64,000 nt of DNA from Bacteroidaceae bacterium (GTDB lineage Bacteria; Bacteroidota; Bacteroidia; Bacteroidales; Bacteroidaceae), in the NCBI GenBank assembly GCA_024398615.1, contig JAKSIU010000002.1:74036-138035 (forward strand), in the 5' to 3' direction. Positions within the stretch are counted from its first letter, which is position 1, and every line of letters begins with the position of its first letter. The notes below the pieces were generated by a model. The model ran no database searches. It was not told the DNA's origin and saw only the letters and a list, made by a program, of their open reading frames with translations. A program made the translations under genes and the position numbers. Positions 17,464-25,959 of this stretch are shown here, piece by piece.

Positions 17464-18843
17464 ATGAAAACAGAATACAATATGAAACAGAAAAGATTTT
17501 TCCTCAGCGAGTCTGAGATCCCGTCACAGTGGTATAACATTCAGGCCGATATGACCACCAAGCCCATGCCGCTCAAGAACCCGGCAACAGGCGAACCCAT
17601 TAAACCGGAAGACCTTTATCCCATTTTCGCAAAGGAGTGCTGCCATCAGGAACTGGATATGGAACACCAGTGGATCGATATTCCTGAGAAAGTCCGCGAA
17701 ATGTACACCTATTATAGAAGCACACCTCTGGTGCGTGCTTACGGTCTTGAGGAGGCTCTCGGAACTCCGTGCCACATTTATTTCAAGAACGAAAGCGTAA
17801 GTCCTGTCGGTTCTCATAAGTTGAATTCGGCAATTGCACAGGCATACTACTGTAAGGAAGAGGGCGTTACCAATGTGACCACTGAAACCGGTGCAGGACA
17901 GTGGGGTACAGCTCTTTCATACGCAGCCAAAGTGTTCGGACTGGAGGCAGCTGTCTATCAGGTCAAGATAAGCTACGAGCAGAAGCCGTACCGCAGGAAC
18001 ATGATGCAGGTGTTCGGAGCACAGGTGACAGCATCGCCTTCGATGTCGACCCGTGCCGGAAAGGATATCCTTACCGCAACCCCGAACCATCAGGGATCAC
18101 TTGGAACTGCAATATCCGAGGCTGTCGAACTGGCCCGCACTACTCCTAACTGCAAATACACGCTGGGATCGGTCATGAGCCATGTTTCTCTGCATCAGAC
18201 TGTAATAGGACTTGAGGCTGAAAAGCAGATGGAAATGGCCGGTGAATATCCTGATGAAGTCATTGCATGTTTCGGTGGCGGCTCCAATTTCGGAGGCCTG
18301 GCCTTCCCGTTCATGCGCCACTATTATGACGGAACCCACAAGGATACCCGATACATTGCAGTCGAACCGGCATCGTGCCCCAAACTGACAAAGGGTAAGT
18401 TCATGTATGACAATGGTGATGAGGCCGGATATACTCCACTCATGCCAATGTTCACTCTTGGTCATAAATTCGCGCCTGCCAATATCCATGCCGGAGGTCT
18501 GCGTTTCCATGGCGCGGGGGTCATTGTGTCGCAGCTGCTCAAGGACGGAATCATGGAAGCTATGGACGTTGACCAGCTGGAGACATTCCAGGCAGGAATG
18601 CTTTTCGCACAGAGTGAAGGTATTGTGCCGGCTCCGGAATCATGTCATGCCATTGCCGCGACCATACGTCGTGCAAAGGAATGCAAGGAAACCGGCGAAA
18701 GCAAGGTGCTGCTGTTCAATCTTACCGGTCACGGACTCATGGATATGAGCGCCTACAACCAGTTCCTGAGCGGAAATCTGGTGAATTACGCCATGAGTGA
18801 CGAGGAAGTGACAGAAAATCTCAGAAAGCAGAATATGCTCTGA
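17464..18843 (+). CDS. trpB2: TrpB2-type tryptophan synthase beta chain
   Basis: A 459-residue PLP enzyme of the long TrpB2 class, which condenses indole and serine to tryptophan, usually without a TrpA partner. Visible motifs are RSTPLVRAYGLEE near 80, the PLP lysine in SPVGSHKLNSA near 118, ETGAGQWGTA near 141 and the phosphate-binding GGGSNFGG near 272. Normal TrpB is about 400 residues; the extra N-terminal segment (FFLSESEIPSQWYNI) is typical of TrpB2. ATG at 17482 is an equally plausible start and gives more room after the terminator. The Trp-codon leader upstream independently supports a tryptophan role. The dipeptidase gene follows after 21 bases. Confidence 0.93.
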   Translation: MKTEYNMKQKRFFLSESEIPSQWYNIQADMTTKPMPLKNPATGEPIKPEDLYPIFAKECCHQELDMEHQWIDIPEKVREMYTYYRSTPLVRAYGLEEALGTPCHIYFKNESVSPVGSHKLNSAIAQAYYCKEEGVTNVTTETGAGQWGTALSYAAKVFGLEAAVYQVKISYEQKPYRRNMMQVFGAQVTASPSMSTRAGKDILTATPNHQGSLGTAISEAVELARTTPNCKYTLGSVMSHVSLHQTVIGLEAEKQMEMAGEYPDEVIACFGGGSNFGGLAFPFMRHYYDGTHKDTRYIAVEPASCPKLTKGKFMYDNGDEAGYTPLMPMFTLGHKFAPANIHAGGLRFHGAGVIVSQLLKDGIMEAMDVDQLETFQAGMLFAQSEGIVPAPESCHAIAATIRRAKECKETGESKVLLFNLTGHGLMDMSAYNQFLSGNLVNYAMSDEEVTENLRKQNML

Positions 18844-18864
18844 TTCAGCATTCAGAACGCAAAT

Positions 18865-20211
18865 ATGAAACAGTATATAGAACAGAACCGTGACAGATTC
18901 TTTGAAGAGCTTTTCTCCATTCTGAGAATTCCTTCAATCAGTGCCAAACCTGAAAACAGGCCGGACATGGAACGCTGTGCCGCCCGTCTTGCGGAACTTC
19001 TGCTTGAAGCGGGTGCCGATACCGCCCAGGTCATGCCGACAGCCGGCAATCCTGTCGTCTTCGGTCAGAAAATGATAGATCCGACCCTCAAGACGGTGCT
19101 GGTCTATGGCCATTATGATGTCCAGCCACCTGAACCTCTGGAAAAGTGGAACAGCGATCCGTTTGAGCCTGTTATCCACGACGGCGCGATATGGTGTCGC
19201 GGAGCCAACGATGACAAGGGTCAGCTGTTCATGCATATCAAGGCATTCGAATTCCTGGTACGTTCAGGTCAGCTTAGACATAACGTCAAGTTCATCTTCG
19301 AGGGTGAGGAGGAAACCGGAAGCGCATCGCTTCCAGCCTTCATCAAAGCCCACCATGAGCTTCTGAAGGCCGATGTCTGTCTGGTTTCGGACACCACCAT
19401 GATATCGGATAAGGTACCGTCAATCAACTGCGGAATGCGCGGTCTTTCATATCTGGAAATCAAGGTGACGGGACCGAACAAGGACCTTCATTCCGGTCAT
19501 TACGGAGGTGCTGTGGCCAACCCTATCAATGTGCTCTGCGAAATGATAGCATCGCTCATGGATGCCGACAACCGTGTCACGGTGCCGGGATTCTATGACA
19601 ACGTGGTCGAACTTTCGCAGGCAGACAGGGATATGCTGGCCCGTGCCCCCTTTGATATGGAAGAGTATAAGAACTTTCTTGATATTGATGAGGTCAAGGG
19701 CGAGAAGGGTTACACGACACTGGAGCGTACCGGCATACGTCCGTCACTTGATGTCTGCGGCATCTGGGGCGGTTATACCGGTCAGGGTGCCAAAACTGTT
19801 CTGCCGAGCGTGGCTCATGCCAAGATTTCAGCCCGTCTGGTACCGAACCAGAGGAGCACGGATATAACCAGGCTTATTTCAGACCATCTGAAGAAGATAG
19901 CCCCGCCGTATGTGAAGGTCGAGGTCACTCCGTTTGAAAGCGGTGACGGCTTCCTTATTCCAATCACGTCCGATGCCTATCGTGCCGCATCGCGCGCAAT
20001 GGCTCAGGTATATGGCATTGAACCGGTTCCCAGCCGCGGTGGTGGCAGCATTCCGATTCTTGCGGAATTCCAGAAGGAACTTGGCTTGGATCCGTTGCTC
20101 ATGGGCTTCGGCCTGGAGCGTGACACCATCCACAGCCCTAATGAGAGCTATCTGCTCAGACAGCTCTTTGCCGGTATGGAGAGCATCGTGCTGTTCTATC
20201 AGTATTATTGA
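18865..20211 (+). CDS. M20-family dipeptidase/peptidase
   Basis: A 448-residue cytosolic zinc metallopeptidase of the M20 (CNDP/PepV-like) group that splits dipeptides or small peptides. Metal and catalytic motifs are present: VYGHYDVQP near 77, the bridging Asp in RGANDDKGQ near 114, EGEEETGS near 147 and the His of KDLHSGHYGG near 207. The lid (dimerisation) domain spans about residues 190-350. It is 21 bases from trpB2 with no terminator between, so it is likely read from the attenuated trp promoter. Supply of amino acids from peptides under the same control as Trp synthesis would be logical, but that is inference. Its end overlaps the convergent gene by seven bases. Confidence 0.9.
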   Translation: MKQYIEQNRDRFFEELFSILRIPSISAKPENRPDMERCAARLAELLLEAGADTAQVMPTAGNPVVFGQKMIDPTLKTVLVYGHYDVQPPEPLEKWNSDPFEPVIHDGAIWCRGANDDKGQLFMHIKAFEFLVRSGQLRHNVKFIFEGEEETGSASLPAFIKAHHELLKADVCLVSDTTMISDKVPSINCGMRGLSYLEIKVTGPNKDLHSGHYGGAVANPINVLCEMIASLMDADNRVTVPGFYDNVVELSQADRDMLARAPFDMEEYKNFLDIDEVKGEKGYTTLERTGIRPSLDVCGIWGGYTGQGAKTVLPSVAHAKISARLVPNQRSTDITRLISDHLKKIAPPYVKVEVTPFESGDGFLIPITSDAYRAASRAMAQVYGIEPVPSRGGGSIPILAEFQKELGLDPLLMGFGLERDTIHSPNESYLLRQLFAGMESIVLFYQYY

Positions 20212-20873
20212 ATGCTGTAAAGTTCTTCTCTTGTCAGAAGACTTCCTTCTTTCTTATAGGTGTCGTGGCGCACGTAGCCCACATCCTTGCTGTACCAGCT
20301 TATGTTTCCGACCTCGCGGTTATGGCCGGGGCCTGATTCCTTCTTGAATTCGCGTATGACTATGCATTCGAAGCTGCCGGCAGGGACCGTTATGGTTTCG
20401 CGGCGCAGGACTTTGCGTGAATACACGGATACCGTATATTTCAACGGCCCGATTTTTGCCTGTGCCTGTACGCTTGCCAGCGTGTCGCCCGGCTGCATTC
20501 CTGATGGCAGGACTGAAAGCTTTCCGGACCCGGTGGCATCAAGGCGTGTGCGGGCTTTTATGTATGATGCCAGCGCCTTGCCCATGTCCAGTATCACTTC
20601 GCCAGTTCCGGCATCGACCCGGGTCTTTTCGATGACAGGTCCGCTGTACATATTCTTTCCGTCAGCCTTAAGAAAGTCCGATGACGTGGTGACAGTACCG
20701 TCCTGGGTGACATCGGTCACGGTCATGACATGGCGCCAGACGAATTCTCCTCTGGTGGTTTTGCGTACGTATTCCAACCTGGCACCCTTGCGGCTGCAGA
20801 AATAGCCCTGCGCCGGTAACGGACTGCACGTGAGGAGTGTGATGAAACAGATTACAACTGTGCGTTTTAACAT
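20205..20873 (-). CDS. Secreted protein, DUF3108/TapB-like, function unknown
   Basis: A 222-residue protein with a signal peptide (MLKRTVVICFITLLTCSPLPAQ). The mature part is a predicted all-beta lipid-binding-like domain. Segments such as GARLEYVRKTTRGEF, VTDVTQDGTVTT, ETITVPAGSFECIVIREF and ISWYSKDVGYVRHDTY match the pattern of Bacteroidetes DUF3108/TapB-like periplasmic proteins. The frame stays open upstream to 20936, but a TAAATTTG promoter box at 20880-20887 lies inside that extension. The ATG at 20873 in front of the signal peptide is therefore the start, leaving almost no leader. It is divergent from the next gene and abuts the dipeptidase. No function is assigned. Confidence 0.75.
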   Translation of the reverse strand: MLKRTVVICFITLLTCSPLPAQGYFCSRKGARLEYVRKTTRGEFVWRHVMTVTDVTQDGTVTTSSDFLKADGKNMYSGPVIEKTRVDAGTGEVILDMGKALASYIKARTRLDATGSGKLSVLPSGMQPGDTLASVQAQAKIGPLKYTVSVYSRKVLRRETITVPAGSFECIVIREFKKESGPGHNREVGNISWYSKDVGYVRHDTYKKEGSLLTREELYSIQ

Positions 20874-20879
20874 CAGTGG

Positions 20880-20887
20880 CAAATTTA
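20880..20887 (-). promoter_or_regulatory. Putative -7 box (TAAATTTG) next to a start codon
   Basis: The minus strand reads TAAATTTG and ends six bases before the first base of the start codon at 20873. Transcription would begin within a few bases of the ATG, so the mRNA may be nearly leaderless. Confidence 0.5.
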
Positions 20888-20918
20888 TATCTATTTTCCG
20901 GTAATGTGAAAAAATAAC

Positions 20919-20926
20919 TATATTTG
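20919..20926 (+). promoter_or_regulatory. Putative -7 box (TATATTTG)
   Basis: TATATTTG matches TAnnTTTG, 16 bases before the ATG at 20943. It is divergent from the box at 20880-20887, with 31 bases between them. Confidence 0.6.
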
Positions 20927-20942
20927 CACAATTCAAAATTAT

Positions 20943-21692
20943 ATGACAATGAAAAAATCTCTCATCCTTCTTGCTGTGGCAACGCTGTTTGCCGTTCCGG
21001 CAGATGCCCAGCTACTTAACAGACTTGCTGAGAAAGCCGCTCAGGCCGCTGAACGTGGCGTGGAGAGGGCTGTGGAAAAGAAGACGGAACAGGCTGCCCA
21101 GAAGGCAACCGAAAAAATCCTTGGCGGAGCTGAAAAAGCTATTGACAAGCAGACAGACAAGGCGGCTGCCGCTATTGAACAGGCTACCGTAAATGCTACA
21201 CAGGCATATACTGATGCACTGGTTGAATCTGCCAATGCAATAAACGCATCGGCTTCTGAACTGAATGCTACTACTGATTCCCTGCGTAAGGCCAATGAAG
21301 CTGCCGGCATTTCTGCCGCAGGCGGTCTTGGAGGTCTGATGGGTTCATACATGACTCTTATGGGAGCCGGGACTCCGGTCTATGAGGACAATGGCAATGA
21401 AGTGTCTATGACTTGGAAGTACATCCAGTTCGATATGGCCTGGACATGCAAGTTCAGTGGTGACAAATGCAACAGTTCGATTATAGCATTCACATTCCCG
21501 ACCGAGGAACTGGCCACCGAATACTATCGTGAGGAAACTGACGGGTTGGATAAAAAGGAGGCCAAGCAGTACAGCGTAAAGGGAAAGACTGTCTATCAGG
21601 ACAATACCGAAGAATATTCCGGCAAGGACAAAATTGCCGTAAAGGCCGAAATACAGAAAGTGGTTCTTGCTATGGGAGGCAAACTTGAATAA
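20943..21692 (+). CDS. Secreted alanine-rich helical protein of unknown function
   Basis: A 249-residue exported protein; ATG at 20949 (MKKSLILLAVATLFAVPADA) is an alternative start two codons on. After the signal peptide, residues 24-120 are rich in Ala, Glu, Lys and Gln (repeats of AEKAAQAAERGVERA type). They look like a long amphipathic helix or coiled coil. A Gly-rich turn (AAGGLGGLMGSYMTLMG) follows, then a compact C-terminal domain with MTWKYIQFDMAWTCKF. I do not recognise the family. It has its own promoter box and a strong terminator, so it is a single-gene unit expressed independently of the efflux operon behind it. Confidence 0.75.
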   Translation: MTMKKSLILLAVATLFAVPADAQLLNRLAEKAAQAAERGVERAVEKKTEQAAQKATEKILGGAEKAIDKQTDKAAAAIEQATVNATQAYTDALVESANAINASASELNATTDSLRKANEAAGISAAGGLGGLMGSYMTLMGAGTPVYEDNGNEVSMTWKYIQFDMAWTCKFSGDKCNSSIIAFTFPTEELATEYYREETDGLDKKEAKQYSVKGKTVYQDNTEEYSGKDKIAVKAEIQKVVLAMGGKLE

Positions 21693-21713
21693 CCCTATTC
21701 CTCATATTGGATA

Positions 21714-21751
21714 TGCAGGGGCGGTCTTTGACCGCCCCTGCATTTTTTTTT
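21714..21751 (+). terminator. Strong rho-independent terminator
   Basis: TGCAGGGGCGGTC (21714-21726) pairs perfectly with GACCGCCCCTGCA (21730-21742): 13 pairs, a TTT loop and nine T residues. It ends the transcript of the alanine-rich secreted protein. Confidence 0.93.
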
Positions 21752-21806
21752 GCCTTTAAAAAAGGTTAATGGATTATGAATCAGGTGTTCCTGTGCCATT
21801 TTTACT

Positions 21807-21814
21807 TAAGTTTG
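21807..21814 (+). promoter_or_regulatory. Putative -7 box of the efflux operon (TAAGTTTG)
   Basis: TAAGTTTG lies 23 bases before the adaptor ATG and downstream of the preceding terminator, placing the operon start here. No clear -33 element and no regulator gene is adjacent. Confidence 0.58.
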
Positions 21815-21837
21815 CACAAAACACTTTATAACGAGAT

Positions 21838-22917
21838 ATGAACAGAATAACCAAATGGGTGATAGTGGCAGTTGTAGTGATCGGATTGACGGTTCTTGGC
21901 ATATACCGTTTCAGACCCAAACAGAATCCTGATATTCCTGCAGGCCCCGGACCTCAGGCGGGTGCTCCTGCCGGACGAGGTGCTTCGGCACTTCTTGTAC
22001 GCTATTCCGTCATGCAGCCTATGGAACTTGTAGATGGCATCAACATCAGCGGCAGTCTTATACCGAATGAGGAAGTTGACCTGTCATTCGAGACTTCAGG
22101 AAAGATAACCGGCATATATTTTGAGGAAGGAACTCATGTCAGAAAGGGACAGGTGCTTGCCAAAATCAACGATGCTCCGCTTCAGGCGCAGCTCAAGAAA
22201 CTGGAGGCCCAGTATCAGTCAACCAAGGACCGTCTGGACCGTCAGAAAGCCCTGTATGAGAAGGAAGCTGTCAGTAAGGAGGCTTATCAGGATGCCGAAG
22301 CCAATTTCAACAAGCTGCAGGCCGATATTGAAGAGGTTCGTGCAAAGCTGGACCAGACTGAACTCAAGGCTCCGTTTGACGGTATCATCGGACTCCGTCA
22401 GGTCAGCTTGGGCGCATACGCATCGCCAAATACCAACGTGGCCACTCTGACTAATGTCCAGAAGCTTAAAATCGAGTTCGCGGTACCTGAACGTTATGCC
22501 GGAATCCTGCAGGATGGTGCCAGTCTGACATTTACCGTTGAGGGTATTGACGAAGTGTTTCCTGCCAAGGTGTATGCCACCAATTCAAAGGTCGACCAGG
22601 GTACCCGTACTTATCAGGTGCGTGCCATATATGACAATTCCAACGGAAAGCTTGTTCCTGGACGCTATGTCAGTGTAAGTCTGGATACACGTGTCTTCCA
22701 CGATGCTCTTGCTGTACCCAGCGAGGCCATCATCTCGGAAATGGGCATTGACAAGGTGTTCCTCTACAAGGCTGGAAAGGCCATTCCTCAGGAAATTACC
22801 AAGGGACTCAGAACCGATGCCCAGGTCCAGGTCCTGAGCGGTCTGAACGTGGGTGATACCGTAATCACCAGCGGAACCATGCAGCTCCGTACCGGAATGA
22901 ATGTCGAACTGAAATAA
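21838..22917 (+). CDS. RND efflux periplasmic adaptor (membrane fusion protein)
   Basis: A 359-residue HlyD/AcrA-family adaptor that bridges the RND pump and the outer-membrane channel. An N-terminal hydrophobic helix (KWVIVAVVVIGLTVLGIY) anchors it; there is no lipobox. The biotinyl-lipoyl halves are recognisable (VDLSFETSGKITGIYFEEGTHVRKGQVLAKIND and ELKAPFDGIIGLRQVSLG in part). They flank a short coiled-coil hairpin at about 115-170, followed by the beta-barrel and membrane-proximal domains (VITSGTMQLRTGM). The permease gene starts 12 bases on. The absence of a local regulator leaves the substrate open (drugs, bile salts, or fatty acids). Confidence 0.95.
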   Translation: MNRITKWVIVAVVVIGLTVLGIYRFRPKQNPDIPAGPGPQAGAPAGRGASALLVRYSVMQPMELVDGINISGSLIPNEEVDLSFETSGKITGIYFEEGTHVRKGQVLAKINDAPLQAQLKKLEAQYQSTKDRLDRQKALYEKEAVSKEAYQDAEANFNKLQADIEEVRAKLDQTELKAPFDGIIGLRQVSLGAYASPNTNVATLTNVQKLKIEFAVPERYAGILQDGASLTFTVEGIDEVFPAKVYATNSKVDQGTRTYQVRAIYDNSNGKLVPGRYVSVSLDTRVFHDALAVPSEAIISEMGIDKVFLYKAGKAIPQEITKGLRTDAQVQVLSGLNVGDTVITSGTMQLRTGMNVELK

Positions 22918-22929
22918 GCCCGCCAATTC

Positions 22930-25900
22930 ATGAACATATCAGAAACCAGTATCCGCCGCCCGGTACTGTCAACAGTGCTGGTGCTCATAGTCATGCTGTT
23001 CGGCGTGGTGGGCTATACCAGTCTGGGCGTACGTGAATATCCGTCAGTTGACAATCCCATAATTTCGGTATCGGCCTCTTATCCCGGTGCCAATGCCGAA
23101 GTCATTGAAAATCAGATTACCGAACCTCTGGAACAGCAGATCAACGGCATTCCGGGCATACGTTCGCTGTCATCGGTCAGCCAGTACGGAAGCAGCCGCA
23201 TAACCGTTGAATTCGAACTGTCGGTCGATCTGGAGACTGCCGCCAACGACGTGCGTGACAAGGTCTCCCGTGCCCAGCGTATGCTGCCCCGCGACTGCGA
23301 CCCCCCAACCGTCTCAAAGGCCGATGCCGATGCCATGCCTATCCTCATGGTCGCTCTGAACAGCGACAAGCGTTCTCTGCTTGAACTGAGCGAACTGGCA
23401 GATCTTGTGGTCAAGGAACAGCTTCAGACCATCCAGGACGTAAGTTCCGTCGGTATCTGGGGCGAAAAGCGCTACTGCATGCGCCTGTGGCTTGATCCGG
23501 TCAAGATGTCAGGTTACGGAATCACCCCCATGGATATCAAGAACGCTTTGGACAAGGAGAACGTGGAGCTTCCATCGGGAACCATCGAAGGCAATACCAC
23601 AGAACTTGAAATCCGTACTCTCGGGCAGATGCATACCACCCAGGAATTCAATGACCTGGTGATCAAGCATGACGGCACACGTGTGATACGCTTCAGCGAT
23701 GTGGGTCAGGCCGAACTCAGTCCGCGCGATATAAAGAGCTACATGAAGATGAACGGCATACCGATGGTAGGCGTGGCAGTGACACCGCAGCCGGGAGCCA
23801 ATCACATCAATATTGCCAATGCTGTCTATGAGCGTATGAAACTCATGGAGAAGGACCTTCCTGAAGATGTCCACTACGAATACGGCTTTGACAACACCAA
23901 GTATATCCGTGCCAGTATCAATGAAGTGAAGAGCACTCTGTTCGAGGCCTTTGCTCTGGTTATCCTTATCATATTCCTGTTCCTGCGCGACTGGCGTGTC
24001 ACATTGATTCCCTGTCTGGTAATCCCGGTGTCCATTGTGGGCTCGTTCTTTGTCATGTATCTGATGGGATTCAGCATAAACGTGCTGTCCATGCTGGCTG
24101 TCGTGCTTTCGGTAGGACTGGTGGTCGATGATGCCATAGTCATGACCGAGAACATCTACAACAGGATTGAAAAGGGCATGACCCCGTTCCAGGCCGGTAT
24201 CGAGGGCTCGAAGGAGATTCTGTTCGCGGTAATATCGACTTCCATAACACTGCTCTGCGTATTCATACCCATTGTGTTCATGGAGGGCCAGACCGGACGT
24301 CTTTTCCGCGAGTTCGCGTTCGTGATTGCAGGTGCTGTGGTCATATCGACCTTTGCGGCCCTGACCTTCACCCCCATGCTTTCAACCAAGATTCTTGTTA
24401 AGCGTGAAAAGAAAGGCTGGTTCTACAGCAAGACAGAACCGTTCTTCGACGGCATGAACCGTTATTACAGCAAGAGTCTTGACTTCGTTCTCAGAAACCG
24501 TTGGATTGCCATGGTCCTCATGGTGCTTGCCATTGGCGGATGCGTATGGATGTGGATGACAACCCCGTCCGAGATGGCTCCTATGGAGGACCGTTCTCAG
24601 GTGACAGTGCGTACCCAGGGACCGGAAGGCGTGACTTACGAGTACATGCGCGACTATACCGAACATATCAATGACGTTGTCGATTCCATCATGCCCGATG
24701 CCAAGTTCGTCACCGCCCGTGTTCAGAGCGGAGGTGGCAATATCCAGATCACATTGAAGGATATAGCCGAGCGTGACTATTCCCAGATGGAGGTGTTCGA
24801 GAAATTGTCTGCAGCGGTGCGCAGGGAGAACGATGCCCGTTCATTCGTGCAGCAGCAGTCATCGTTCGGAGGTGGCCGTGGCGGCATGCCGGTACGTTAT
24901 GTCATCCAGGCTACAAACATTGAGAAGCTTCAGGATGTGCTTCCAACATTCCTGCAGAAGGTCAACGCGAATCCAGCCTTCCAGATGGCCGATGCCGATC
25001 TGAAATTCTCCAAGCCGGAGGTCCGCATCTCCATAAACCGGGAAAAGGCCAACCTGCTTGGCGTGAGCACCCGCGACATTGCACAGACCCTGCAGTGGGG
25101 ACTGAGCGGCCAGCGTATGGGCTATCTCTATATGAACGGAAAGCAGTATGACATTATCGGTGAAATAAACCGCCAGCAGCGCAATACCACGCAGAACCTG
25201 AAGTCAATCTATATGCGTTCCGGCAGCGGCGACATGATCCAGATGGAGAATCTGGTCGAACTCAAGGAAGATATCGCACCTCCAAAACTGTACCGCTACA
25301 ACCGATTCGTGTCAGCAACCATATCGGCCGGTCTGGGTAAGGGCTATACTCTTGGCCAGGCTCTTGACGAGATGGACAAGATCGCCAAGGAAACGCTCGA
25401 TGACACTTTCCGCACAGCTTTGACGGGTGAGTCAAAAGACTTCCGTGAAAGTTCCAACAGCCTGCTGTTCGCCTTCGGTCTTGCCCTTTTGCTTATCTAT
25501 CTGATTCTGGCGGCACAGTTCGAGAGCTTCAAGGACCCGATCATTGTGATGCTTACCGTTCCGCTTGCCGTTTGCGGTGCACTCATTTTCATCCGGGCCG
25601 GCGGACAGACAATGAACATATTCAGCGAGATCGGTATCATCATGCTTGTGGGACTGGTGGCCAAGAACGGTATTCTGATTGTGGAATTCGCAAACCAGAA
25701 GCAGGATGCCGGAATTGACAAGGCCACCGCAATACGTCAGGCATCGGTCCAGCGTCTGCGCCCGATCCTGATGACCAGTACGTCAACCATGCTGGGTCTG
25801 CTGCCGCTCATGTTCGCACATGGCGAGGGCAGTGCCGGTCGTGTGGCCATGGGAACGGCTGTCGTAGGTGGAATGCTCATATCGACATTCTTTACCATGT

Positions 25901-25959
25901 ATGTCGTGCCTTCAATCTACACATATATTTCAACCTCACGTAAAAAGAAGGAAGAATGA
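22930..25959 (+). CDS. RND efflux transporter permease (AcrB/MexB family)
   Basis: A 1009-residue proton-driven inner-membrane pump of the HAE1 type. It opens with MNISETSIRRPVLSTVL, typical of the family. It has 12 membrane helices with two large periplasmic loops, the proton-relay Asp pair in GLVVDDAIVMTENIYNRI near 400, and the second relay lysine in LVGLVAKNGILIVEFAN near 915. C-terminal STSTMLGLLPLMFAHGEGS near 955 is also conserved. It forms the central trimer of the tripartite system with the adjacent adaptor and TolC protein. Its stop overlaps the TolC start (ATGA). Confidence 0.97.
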   Translation: MNISETSIRRPVLSTVLVLIVMLFGVVGYTSLGVREYPSVDNPIISVSASYPGANAEVIENQITEPLEQQINGIPGIRSLSSVSQYGSSRITVEFELSVDLETAANDVRDKVSRAQRMLPRDCDPPTVSKADADAMPILMVALNSDKRSLLELSELADLVVKEQLQTIQDVSSVGIWGEKRYCMRLWLDPVKMSGYGITPMDIKNALDKENVELPSGTIEGNTTELEIRTLGQMHTTQEFNDLVIKHDGTRVIRFSDVGQAELSPRDIKSYMKMNGIPMVGVAVTPQPGANHINIANAVYERMKLMEKDLPEDVHYEYGFDNTKYIRASINEVKSTLFEAFALVILIIFLFLRDWRVTLIPCLVIPVSIVGSFFVMYLMGFSINVLSMLAVVLSVGLVVDDAIVMTENIYNRIEKGMTPFQAGIEGSKEILFAVISTSITLLCVFIPIVFMEGQTGRLFREFAFVIAGAVVISTFAALTFTPMLSTKILVKREKKGWFYSKTEPFFDGMNRYYSKSLDFVLRNRWIAMVLMVLAIGGCVWMWMTTPSEMAPMEDRSQVTVRTQGPEGVTYEYMRDYTEHINDVVDSIMPDAKFVTARVQSGGGNIQITLKDIAERDYSQMEVFEKLSAAVRRENDARSFVQQQSSFGGGRGGMPVRYVIQATNIEKLQDVLPTFLQKVNANPAFQMADADLKFSKPEVRISINREKANLLGVSTRDIAQTLQWGLSGQRMGYLYMNGKQYDIIGEINRQQRNTTQNLKSIYMRSGSGDMIQMENLVELKEDIAPPKLYRYNRFVSATISAGLGKGYTLGQALDEMDKIAKETLDDTFRTALTGESKDFRESSNSLLFAFGLALLLIYLILAAQFESFKDPIIVMLTVPLAVCGALIFIRAGGQTMNIFSEIGIIMLVGLVAKNGILIVEFANQKQDAGIDKATAIRQASVQRLRPILMTSTSTMLGLLPLMFAHGEGSAGRVAMGTAVVGGMLISTFFTMYVVPSIYTYISTSRKKKEE

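Noticed and set aside
17268-17540. 90-codon minus-strand frame across the trp leader
   Set aside because: It runs opposite the attenuator and trpB2 start, has no promoter box in the right place, and its protein looks random.
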